Of a DNA stretch of 12,503 nt, positions 1-5,435 are shown piece after piece. A program made the position numbers and the translations under genes. The stretch is from Clostridiales bacterium (GTDB lineage: Bacteria > Bacillota > Clostridia > Oscillospirales > Oscillospiraceae): positions 1-12,503 of the forward strand of contig DYCR01000041.1 in NCBI GenBank assembly GCA_019418025.1. Reading direction: 5' to 3'. Within the stretch, counting starts at the first letter, position 1, and every line of letters starts with the position of its first letter. The notes under the pieces were generated by a model that worked only from the letters and a program-made list of their open reading frames with translations, did no database searches and had not been told where the DNA came from.

Positions 1-5
1 TAATT

Positions 6-48
6 GGCCCTTCTAGGGCCTGTGCAAACCACCACTTCAGTGGTGGTT
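6..48. repeat. Two tandem hairpins at the window edge
   Basis: Two perfect stem-loops stand side by side. The first has GGCCCT (6-11) pairing with AGGGCC (15-20) around a 3-nt loop. The second has AACCACCAC (27-35) pairing with GTGGTGGTT (40-48) around TTCA. No T-tract follows either one on either strand, so an ordinary intrinsic terminator is not a good fit. Paired compact hairpins of this kind occur at the ends of IS200/IS605-type elements and the 3' part of their TnpB-associated RNAs. No transposase gene is visible because the window starts here, so that identity is only a suggestion. Confidence 0.45.
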
Positions 49-70
49 ATGATTATTCCATATGCATAAA

Positions 71-100
71 GGAAAAGAGGCAGCAGGTATGACCGCTGCC
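71..100 (-). terminator. Intrinsic terminator of the adhesin gene
   Basis: On the minus strand a stem formed by GGCAGC (complement of 95-100) with GCTGCC (79-84), extended by GGT/ACC with one bulged base and an ATG/CAT loop, is followed by TCTTTTCCTTT. It lies 11 bp beyond the stop codon of the adhesin gene, which is where a rho-independent terminator is expected. Confidence 0.75.
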
Positions 101-111
101 CCCTATCCTAT

Positions 112-3100
112 TTAGTTGGTACGATTGTGGTGTTTCTTATCCAAAAGCAATATCACAACGCAGCCAAAGGCCAGCGCCGCAATCGATGCCCACACGAACC
201 CATGGTCGGTGTCGCCTGTATTGGGTGCCGGTGTGCTGCTGCCCGGAACGGTGGGCGCACTTGGCTTTTCAGGCTGTGTCGGCTTTTCCGGTTGGGTGGG
301 ATTCTCCGGTTGAGTGGGCTTTTCAGGAGTTTTTTCGATGTCATCATTGACGATGGTAAAGACCCCGTTATCCTCACTCACACTGCTTCGGAACCCTGCC
401 GGAACATTCAGCTCTTTTACAGACCACGAATGCTCCGCTTCCAGATCTGTCCATGTGTACGTCCAGTTCCCTGCCGCATTCAGAACCACCTCATCGACTG
501 CCACACCGTCTTTCAGCAGTGCCACGGTTACAGCGTCAGCCGCTGTGCCGCCGTTGTCCAGCTGCCATACTTTTTTCACGGTTACCGAGGTGAGATCAGT
601 GGCAATGGTGGTATTCCGGAAGAGCGGCTCTGCAACTGCTTCTCCATCGGCTGTCTGATAAGTTACCTCCGCTTTCAGTTCTCTGCTGTGGTCCTCCTTG
701 AACACGCGAACCACAGCATGATAGACCGTTGTGTCATAGGAGATCGATTCAGAAGCTCCGATCTGTTCAGAAATGGTATAGGTATATGTTCCCGCATTCT
801 CGAAGGTCAGGGGTGCAAAGGAGATCTTTCCGTCTGCACCGTTGCGCTGAATCTCAACAACAGTTCCGTTTTCGTCTTTCAGCTCAAAGGCAAATGCCCC
901 CTCAGCAGGTGCTGCCCCATCCAGAGTCTTGCCTGCATGCAGCGATACGGAAACAGGCTTCGGTGCTTCCTGAACATTTTCAAAGGCAGTGGTTTCCTTA
1001 GAGCCGTCTGTCAGTGTCCCGTTCTGCGCTCCCGGTACCAGCCAGCCCTCCAGAGGCTTTTCTGTAACGGTATATCCGCATTCCGGGATGCCGTTGATGG
1101 TATAGCTTCCTGCGCCCTGAATCGTAACCTCGGCATGCCCATTTTCAAAGGTCACACCGTCGCGGTATCCACTAAAGCCGGCGCCGTCTCCGGTCAATAC
1201 GATCTCGAAGGTGAATGTATCATTGGTCGGAATATCCCCTGCGATGGTTTTGCGAATGGTCAGCGAGGTATCGGCCTTTCGGTTCAGGAAGGTCACATCA
1301 TTCTGCCCCTTCTGAATCTTTCCGGATGCATTTCCAGTGATATTTTTCAGCACATATCCGTCCTGAACGACAGTTCCGGGAGCGGAGGTGTATTCCCCGG
1401 GCGTTCCGGTGAACTCCTCTACGGTGTACTGCGTTCCAACGGGCAGCCCGCTGATCTGCACGAAGGGCATCATTGCGCCGGAACCGCCGTTGGTCGTAAC
1501 AATGGCTTCTCCTGCCGCACCAAAGATGATCCTGTCGCCGTCCTGATTCAGGAATGTACCGGAAAGAGGACTGCCGCTGGGAGTTTTCAGCGTAATACGG
1601 AACGCAAACTGGTCCTCGGTGCTGCTTTTGCTACCGCTGATCTCTTTAAAAATCTTCAGCTCACCCAACTGGGCCTGCTTTGTGTTGGTGAATACGACCT
1701 TCATCGTTTTGTTGGCCTCGGTGGTCATTCCGTTTCCTGTCACATCGGTAAGGGTATAGCCGTTCTCAACCTCATTATCCGGTGTGCTTGTAAAGCCGCC
1801 GTTGGGCTTTTTCTCGGATACATCATACTCAACACCTGTCGGCAGATCTGTGATATTCACAAATCCGCTGCCAGTAATGGAAACCTCCAGCTCGCCGTTT
1901 ACGATCGGAACCGTCTGAACCTGCCCATCTTCATTTCGGACCTTGCAGGCGGTATCCGTCAGAGGCTGTCCGTCCTTGCTCAGCATGACCTGAAAGGTAA
2001 AGGTATCATGATCCGATGCTGCTGTCCCCTGAATCACCTTCTGGATGGTCAGCTCTCCGGTGTTCAGATATGTATTGACAAAGTTGACCTCACTCTGCTG
2101 ATTTGCCGCAATATGACCGGCAGTTCCGGAGGACTGCATCCCGTACCCTTCCGGGGTTTGTTCGGTCACTGTGTATCCCATTCCGGCCGGAAGTCCTTTG
2201 ATCACAAGGGACTCGCCTGCTGTGACAGAGACCTTTGCCACGCCGTCAGTGAACACGGCGCCGGATACCTGTGTCGTGTCCGCTTTGGGGTCTTGCAGCT
2301 TTATGACAAAGTCGAATGTATCTTTTCTGTGTTCCTCCGGAGCATCCTTCACCGTTTTGCTGATCTTCAGATCTCCGTACAGGGGCTTGGGCTTTGCGGC
2401 ATTCCAGAATGTGGCCACAGCGATGTTATTGGCTGCAATCGTTCCGGTGATGTCATTTTTAGAGGTGAGGGTGTAGTCGCCGTCCTCCGGCAGTTTATCC
2501 TCGGTGACCGTATATTTCGTTCCGGCAGGCAGTCCCTTGATCACAACAGGGCCATTCTGGCTGACCTTGACAGTTGTTGTTCCGTTTACAAACGAATAAC
2601 CGCTGAAGGTTCCGCTGATCGGCTTATCCTGCTTATCTTTCAAGGTGACGGTGAAGCTGAATTGACGATCGCGGTCGGCATCGTCACCCGTAACATTTTT
2701 CAGGATCTTCAGTTCGCCCAACTGCGGTGCCTTCACCTTGTTGACGATGACGAGCGGCTTATTCCCCTGCTCGGCATAGGAAACCTGAGCGGTCAGATCT
2801 CTTATGCCGCTGACCGTGACTGTGATCTGGAATTTCTTAGTTTCATATTCGATATCGGGATCATCTCCCTTTTTTTCCTGAATATAGAACCGATATTCTC
2901 CGGGCTTTGTAAAGGTGATATCGGGAATGAGGATTTTTCCCGATGCATCGTTCTGGACGGTCAGATTGATATCCTGATCGCCGTTATTTCCGGTGAACTC
3001 AAAGGAAAATTCCTTATCCGCCACTTTACGGTGGTCACTCATTTCCTTGCGGACATCCAGTTTGACCGTTACCGGCTTGCACTCGATTTCCATTTCACTG

Positions 3101-3861
3101 TGGTGGGTGACCAGAAGATTTTGCTTTTTGGGGTTATTGGAGGGGATATAAAGATCCAGATCGATATTTTTCGGGTCCTCGGCATTTTTATCCCGAGAGA
3201 GCGCAGCGATATCTGCTGCAAGATAGGTGATCGGATCGCCCATGGAATTGCGGTCATATTTGTCCCATATCTTGATCCGATCTGCCTGACCATCCCAGAA
3301 TGTATCCAGAGCCTTCTGATAATCCGTGAACAGCCAGACAGCCATCTGGGTCGCCAGATGGACAGCGTCGACGGCGCAGTTCTCGGGGATCTTGTAAAAA
3401 TCGATGGCACGGTCTAAGATCGATTTCCCGCCAAACTGACCTTTGTTCTCCGGATAACCCAGATGGGTGGCCCAGATAACGGCATTTCTGAAATTAATCC
3501 CTTTCATGGGGCCTTCTGCAAGCTTTTCAAACTCACCTGCATCGGCATTTTCGTATTTCTTGGTGTATTTCGTCCCATCAGGAGCCGGCTTTTTTTCGTT
3601 GAAGCAAAATGCGATGTATTGTTTGGTATCGCCTTCAAGCGTCAACCAATAGTTCGTTGAATCCAGTCCTGAGAAGCGCTTTTCATATTCAGCGGGAGAA
3701 TGTGTCATCATGTATGTCAGGTACTCATTCTTCGTACGTGTCCCCCACCCTTGAATATTCTGATCTTCCACATCCTTGGCAAAGATCGATATCGGCAGCA
3801 TGCCGGCGATCATCACCAGGACAAGCAGGATGCTTATGATCCTGCCCTTTCTGTTTTTCAT
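112..3861 (-). CDS. Thioester-domain, multi-repeat cell-wall-anchored adhesin
   Basis: This 1249-residue surface protein probably makes covalent contacts with host or matrix targets. Residues 1-28 are a signal peptide (basic start, hydrophobic core, likely cleavage after SIFA). Residues about 68-225 match a thioester domain (TED): Cys86 in AFCFN and Gln172 in ATQMAVW are the expected thioester pair. About 263-377 and 968-1085 resemble the Spy0128-type pilin isopeptide domain. Five Cna_B/DUF5979-like repeats lie at about 381-488, 495-598, 602-727, 732-862 and 864-963, each opening with a Lys strand (LKILK, LKISK, LTIQK, LKIFK, LTIRK), carrying a central TE/SE/EE glutamate (YTVTE in three) and mostly closing on an Asn-containing strand (for example NFVNTY), as in Lys-Asn isopeptide folds. 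A last Cna_B domain spans 1091-1175. A Pro-rich stalk (1178-1212) leads to a PNTGD sorting motif (1213-1217), a membrane segment (about 1222-1240) and a KKHHNR tail. The ATG at 3861 has AAGGAGGA 5 nt upstream. No sortase gene or separate pilin gene is present in the window. Domain assignments are by eye; the TED and wall-anchor calls are firm. Confidence 0.93.
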   Translation of the reverse strand: MKNRKGRIISILLVLVMIAGMLPISIFAKDVEDQNIQGWGTRTKNEYLTYMMTHSPAEYEKRFSGLDSTNYWLTLEGDTKQYIAFCFNEKKPAPDGTKYTKKYENADAGEFEKLAEGPMKGINFRNAVIWATHLGYPENKGQFGGKSILDRAIDFYKIPENCAVDAVHLATQMAVWLFTDYQKALDTFWDGQADRIKIWDKYDRNSMGDPITYLAADIAALSRDKNAEDPKNIDLDLYIPSNNPKKQNLLVTHHSEMEIECKPVTVKLDVRKEMSDHRKVADKEFSFEFTGNNGDQDINLTVQNDASGKILIPDITFTKPGEYRFYIQEKKGDDPDIEYETKKFQITVTVSGIRDLTAQVSYAEQGNKPLVIVNKVKAPQLGELKILKNVTGDDADRDRQFSFTVTLKDKQDKPISGTFSGYSFVNGTTTVKVSQNGPVVIKGLPAGTKYTVTEDKLPEDGDYTLTSKNDITGTIAANNIAVATFWNAAKPKPLYGDLKISKTVKDAPEEHRKDTFDFVIKLQDPKADTTQVSGAVFTDGVAKVSVTAGESLVIKGLPAGMGYTVTEQTPEGYGMQSSGTAGHIAANQQSEVNFVNTYLNTGELTIQKVIQGTAASDHDTFTFQVMLSKDGQPLTDTACKVRNEDGQVQTVPIVNGELEVSITGSGFVNITDLPTGVEYDVSEKKPNGGFTSTPDNEVENGYTLTDVTGNGMTTEANKTMKVVFTNTKQAQLGELKIFKEISGSKSSTEDQFAFRITLKTPSGSPLSGTFLNQDGDRIIFGAAGEAIVTTNGGSGAMMPFVQISGLPVGTQYTVEEFTGTPGEYTSAPGTVVQDGYVLKNITGNASGKIQKGQNDVTFLNRKADTSLTIRKTIAGDIPTNDTFTFEIVLTGDGAGFSGYRDGVTFENGHAEVTIQGAGSYTINGIPECGYTVTEKPLEGWLVPGAQNGTLTDGSKETTAFENVQEAPKPVSVSLHAGKTLDGAAPAEGAFAFELKDENGTVVEIQRNGADGKISFAPLTFENAGTYTYTISEQIGASESISYDTTVYHAVVRVFKEDHSRELKAEVTYQTADGEAVAEPLFRNTTIATDLTSVTVKKVWQLDNGGTAADAVTVALLKDGVAVDEVVLNAAGNWTYTWTDLEAEHSWSVKELNVPAGFRSSVSEDNGVFTIVNDDIEKTPEKPTQPENPTQPEKPTQPEKPSAPTVPGSSTPAPNTGDTDHGFVWASIAALAFGCVVILLLDKKHHNRTN

Positions 3862-3876
3862 AAAAATCCTCCTTAT

Positions 3877-3929
3877 GCAAATAGAGATGGCAGAGCTGTT
3901 CCTGCGGATTATCCACCATTTCTATTTGC
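3877..3929 (-). promoter_or_regulatory. Stem-loop abutting the adhesin ribosome binding site
   Basis: GCAAATAGAGATGG (3877-3890) and CCATTTCTATTTGC (3916-3929) form a 14-bp inverted repeat with one mismatch and a 25-nt loop. On the adhesin mRNA the stem ends two bases before AAGGAGGA (3867-3874). A stem that close can affect ribosome access or mRNA stability. A perfect 12-bp palindrome, CTCAATATTGAG, lies just upstream in the transcript at 3936-3947. The pairing is seen directly; a regulatory role is inferred. Confidence 0.6.
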
Positions 3930-3965
3930 CGTTTCCTCAATATTGAGAAGCGATCATCTTTGCAA

Positions 3966-4021
3966 ACAAAAAACGCTGATCACAAAGCGGATGGACGATC
4001 CCTTGACCTTGTGTTCAGCGT
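3966..4021 (-). terminator. Leader terminator 2 (upstream of adhesin)
   Basis: On the minus strand ACGCTGAACACAA (complement of 4009-4021) pairs with TTGTGATCAGCGT (complement of 3973-3985) with one mismatch. The 23-nt loop may fold further through GGAT/ATCC. The stem runs directly into TTTTTTGTTTGC. This is a good intrinsic terminator shape, but it lies inside the leader about 105 bp before the adhesin start codon, so it would act as an attenuator of that gene. Confidence 0.65.
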
Positions 4022-4108
4022 ATCATAGTTCCAATTCATTTTGATGCAGCAAAAAAAGACAGACAATGCCTGTCTGTCATCCAATTTACGCACAGCCCAA
4101 TTCATCAT
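3980..4108 (-). CDS. Putative 42-residue leader ORF spanning both attenuators
   Basis: This short frame starts with two ATG codons (4106-4108 and 4103-4105). A purine-rich AGAGGGGGG stretch lies 7 nt upstream of the first, an acceptable though non-canonical Shine-Dalgarno. The product begins MMNWAVRKLDDRQ, has FFCC in the middle (encoded by the U-tract of leader terminator 1), a second MNW at residues 24-26 and ends PSAL. Its stop codon (3980-3982) lies inside the downstream arm of leader terminator 2, so a ribosome reading it would travel through both terminator stems. It matches no family that I recognise. The overlap with both terminators makes a leader-peptide role plausible, but chance is possible for a frame this short. 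Confidence 0.4.
   Translation of the reverse strand: MMNWAVRKLDDRQALSVFFCCIKMNWNYDTLNTRSRDRPSAL
4051..4078 (-). terminator. Leader terminator 1
   Basis: On the minus strand GACAGACA pairs perfectly with TGTCTGTC (4071-4078 with 4058-4065, 8 bp, 5-nt loop) and is followed at once by seven T residues (4051-4057). This is a textbook rho-independent terminator. It sits about 190 bp before the adhesin start and about 220 bp after the predicted transcription start, so it should truncate adhesin mRNA unless antitermination occurs. The plus strand has no T-run on the other side. Confidence 0.75.
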
Positions 4109-4136
4109 GTCAGTCACCCCCCTCTGAATCAATTTC

Positions 4137-4173
4137 TCATGCGCATGTCAAATCAATGCGGATCTGCGCATGA
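4137..4173 (-). promoter_or_regulatory. Leader stem-loop before the 42-residue ORF
   Basis: TCATGCGCA (4137-4145) and TGCGCATGA (4165-4173) are perfect 9-bp inverted repeats with a 19-nt loop. The left copy contains the palindrome CATGCGCATG (4138-4147). A further stem, GGAAAC (4205-4210) with GTTTCC (4217-4222), lies upstream in the transcript and is flanked by TCGTC/GACGA pairing (4200-4204 with 4232-4236). Together these suggest a folded leader RNA. I could not match it to any riboswitch consensus that I know (TPP, cobalamin, SAM, T-box, c-di-GMP-I). Confidence 0.45.
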
Positions 4174-4239
4174 ACGAAGGACTCGAATGGGGCACTTCAT
4201 CGTCGGAAACTGACCTGTTTCCGGAAATTCGGACGACAT
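4153..4239 (-). CDS. Possible 28-residue upstream ORF in the leader
   Basis: This frame starts at ATG 4237-4239 and ends TGA at 4153-4155. Its start reads MSSEFPETGQFP and its end RSCADPH. The only Shine-Dalgarno candidate is AGGA four bases upstream, which is weak and close. Another frame opens at ATG 4241-4243, four bases upstream, so the start is not certain. It overlaps the leader stems and may be no more than an open stretch of structured RNA. Not recognised; listed because it lies between the predicted promoter and the second leader ORF. Confidence 0.22.
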   Translation of the reverse strand: MSSEFPETGQFPTMKCPIRVLRSCADPH

Positions 4240-4305
4240 TCATTCCTAGGTATGGGATATATTAGCATACTCTGTTTGTTACTTCAATAGGAATAACGGG
4301 CCTGA

Positions 4306-4334
4306 ATATTAAGTTTTATGAGTAAAAATGTTAA
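4306..4334 (-). promoter_or_regulatory. Promoter for the adhesin transcript
   Basis: On the minus strand TTAACA (complement of 4329-4334) and TAATAT (complement of 4306-4311) are separated by exactly 17 bp, a near-consensus sigma-A-type promoter. A-rich DNA lies upstream. The predicted start near 4298 would give a 5' leader of about 430 nt before the adhesin ATG. I found no comparably good promoter closer to the gene. Confidence 0.65.
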
Positions 4335-4341
4335 GTTTTAT
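4309..4341. repeat. Phased direct repeats over the adhesin promoter
   Basis: TTAAGTTTTAT occurs at 4309-4319 and again at 4331-4341 on the plus strand, exactly 22 bp apart, or about two helical turns. One copy overlaps the -10 box and the other the -35 box. Two direct repeats on one face of the helix are typical of a response-regulator operator such as the LytTR type (AgrA/VirR-like). The binding protein is unknown and no such gene lies in the window. Confidence 0.4.
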
Positions 4342-4441
4342 ATATAATCAAAAATCAGACCTTTCCTCGATCATGTTAGATCAAACACCAATGCTTCCAT
4401 AACGGAAAAATCAAAACTTTTTGACCAAAATTCCTGCGCAT

Positions 4442-4466
4442 GGGAGAGTGTTTTACCCACTCTCCC
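4442..4466. terminator. Hairpin at the end of the permease remnant
   Basis: GGGAGAGTG (4442-4450) pairs perfectly with CACTCTCCC (4458-4466) around a 7-nt loop. It lies 10 bp beyond the stop of the permease remnant on the minus strand, so it may be the old operon terminator, although no clear T-run follows on that strand. On the plus strand TTTTT appears 10 bp after the stem. Between here and 4341 I see only AT-rich sequence with no gene. Confidence 0.4.
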
Positions 4467-4476
4467 GGCTGATTTT

Positions 4477-4745
4477 TCAGATTTCATAAGCCTCATCAAT
4501 AAGGAGAGCGCCCGGAAACACCGCCAGCCACCAATCCCCAACAGAGATATGGGCCACAGCCTCCGACAGAATCAAGCCGATGGACGGTGTCTGTGCGGAC
4601 AGCCCAAAGCCGATAAAGGTGATAGATGCCTTGTGAATGATCGCGTGGGGAAACAGCAGAAGGAATCCCACCATGATCTGCGGCAGGATATGGGATCAGG
4701 GTCGAGCCTAGGCCCGGATAGGAGAACACCTGCTCGGCCAGACCT
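4477..4745 (-). pseudogene. Remnant of dipeptide/nickel ABC permeases (dppB'-dppC' fusion)
   Basis: Two pieces of ABC peptide/nickel permease genes are joined out of frame. The upstream piece (about 4697-4741) encodes LAEQVFSYPGLGSTL, a signature of DppB/NikB-type permeases. It then switches frame to HILPQIMVGFLLLFPHAI, followed by SITFIGFGLS and WWLAVFPGALL, which are signatures of DppC/NikC-type permeases. dppB and dppC are normally adjacent in this order, so an internal deletion near 4690-4695 that removed the end of dppB and most of dppC explains the pattern. The 3' end is also short: after WWLAVFPG the frame stops in about a dozen residues, whereas the family continues for some 40 more. 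The 5' side breaks off near 4745, where an unrelated plus-strand fragment begins. Certainly non-functional; family assignment is by motif memory. Confidence 0.8.
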
Positions 4746-4765
4746 TTGCAGTCAGCATAAATGAA

Positions 4766-5083
4766 TTGCTTTCCGGTGAATACATCCTTGATGAGGACTT
4801 TCGCAGGCAGGCAGCCAAGAATTTGGTAGATGCGGTAAAAGAAAGTGCTTTTTCCTTTGAAGAACAACGACAATTCTGGATTCACAAGTGGAGGAGGGAA
4901 CATATTTCTCTGTTTGCAGTACTGTTTCTGATTCCGGCAACGGCGGCTATATTATTTCTAGTCACTGATAAAATATGGTGCTTAGGTCTGATCCCCCTTT
5001 TGGGGTTGATCGAATATGGTTGGCAAAATAATAAAATGATGATCTATGTGGAGGATCAACTTTATGGGAAGAATGAAAGATGA
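4766..5083 (+). pseudogene. Headless fragment of a two-helix membrane protein
   Basis: An open frame of 105 codons from a TTG at 4766, open upstream to a TAG just before 4712, has no credible start: no ATG, and no Shine-Dalgarno before the TTG. The first half is charged and helical (DEDFRRQAAKNLVDAVKES). Two hydrophobic segments then follow (FAVLFLIPATAAILFLV and IWCLGLIPLLGLIEYGW), and it ends YVEDQLYGKNER. The frame begins where the minus-strand permease remnant ends, so it is best read as the 3' end of a longer gene whose head was lost at that junction. I do not recognise the family. If it is translated, the protein would be a small inner-membrane protein. Confidence 0.45.
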
Positions 5084-5111
5084 TCTGGCAGGACGATTTT
5101 GCTTGTTCTAG
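5064..5111 (+). pseudogene. Possible 5' stub of a second gene
   Basis: GGAGG (5050-5054) lies 9 bp before an ATG that opens a 15-codon frame, MGRMKDDLAGRFCLF, overlapping the end of the preceding fragment by 20 bp. An overlapping start with a good ribosome binding site is typical of translational coupling. The frame stops at once with TAG, so this may be the surviving head of a deleted partner gene. From 5112 to 5198 I see no other feature. Confidence 0.3.
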
Positions 5112-5198
5112 CGGATATCCTTTAAGAGTTTTTGTTACAGTAAACCCACATAAGGTCTGCCATCAGTCAGTCAATACAGACACACAGAATGTTTATTC

Positions 5199-5247
5199 AA
5201 AAAAAGCTGCCGAAAGCTCCAGAAAAGGAGAGCTTCAGCAGCTTTTT
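5199..5247. terminator. Bidirectional intrinsic terminator
   Basis: AAAAAGCTGC (5201-5210) pairs perfectly with GCAGCTTTTT (5238-5247), and AAGCTC (5214-5219) pairs inside it with GAGCTT (5230-5235). The plus strand ends in a T-run, and the minus strand also ends in T-rich sequence because the flanking A-run is complemented. It would stop transcription of the plus-strand fragment and of the blaI-blaR1 operon arriving from the right. Confidence 0.85.
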
Positions 5248-5287
5248 CATATTCTGTACTGTGGGTCCAGCAAGAGATTATTGGATT

Positions 5288-5386
5288 CTATTGAATGGCC
5301 ACGCCTTTCGGCTGCACACATTCACCACAAATGAGCCGACAGTCGATGTGTATTTGATGGTAGAAACCACCCTTTACAGAGTACAT
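5288..5386 (-). CDS. Short cysteine-containing ORF downstream of blaR1
   Basis: This frame of 32 codons reads MYSVKGGFYHQIHIDC and then CGEC before ending VAIQ. It remains open for 12 further codons upstream to a TAA just past the blaR1 stop. No Shine-Dalgarno precedes the ATG. Three cysteines in the pattern CxxxxCxxC could bind metal, or the frame may be the tail of a lost gene. Not recognised. It lies in the 188 bp between the bidirectional terminator and blaR1, where I see nothing else. Confidence 0.22.
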   Translation of the reverse strand: MYSVKGGFYHQIHIDCRLICGECVQPKGVAIQ

Positions 5387-5435
5387 CCCATGCAGCACAG
5401 CTATTGCAATGGGGCGGTTGTATTACGAAAGGATC

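Noticed and set aside
127..3417. Open frame of 1096 codons on the plus strand
   Set aside because: It is antisense to the clear adhesin gene, has no ribosome binding site and no recognisable domain. It arises because the codon usage of the adhesin leaves one antisense frame free of stops.
3862..4341. Known riboswitch in the adhesin leader (T-box, c-di-GMP-I, SAM, TPP, cobalamin)
   Set aside because: I looked for the core consensus segments of each and found none, so the leader is reported only as an unassigned structured region.
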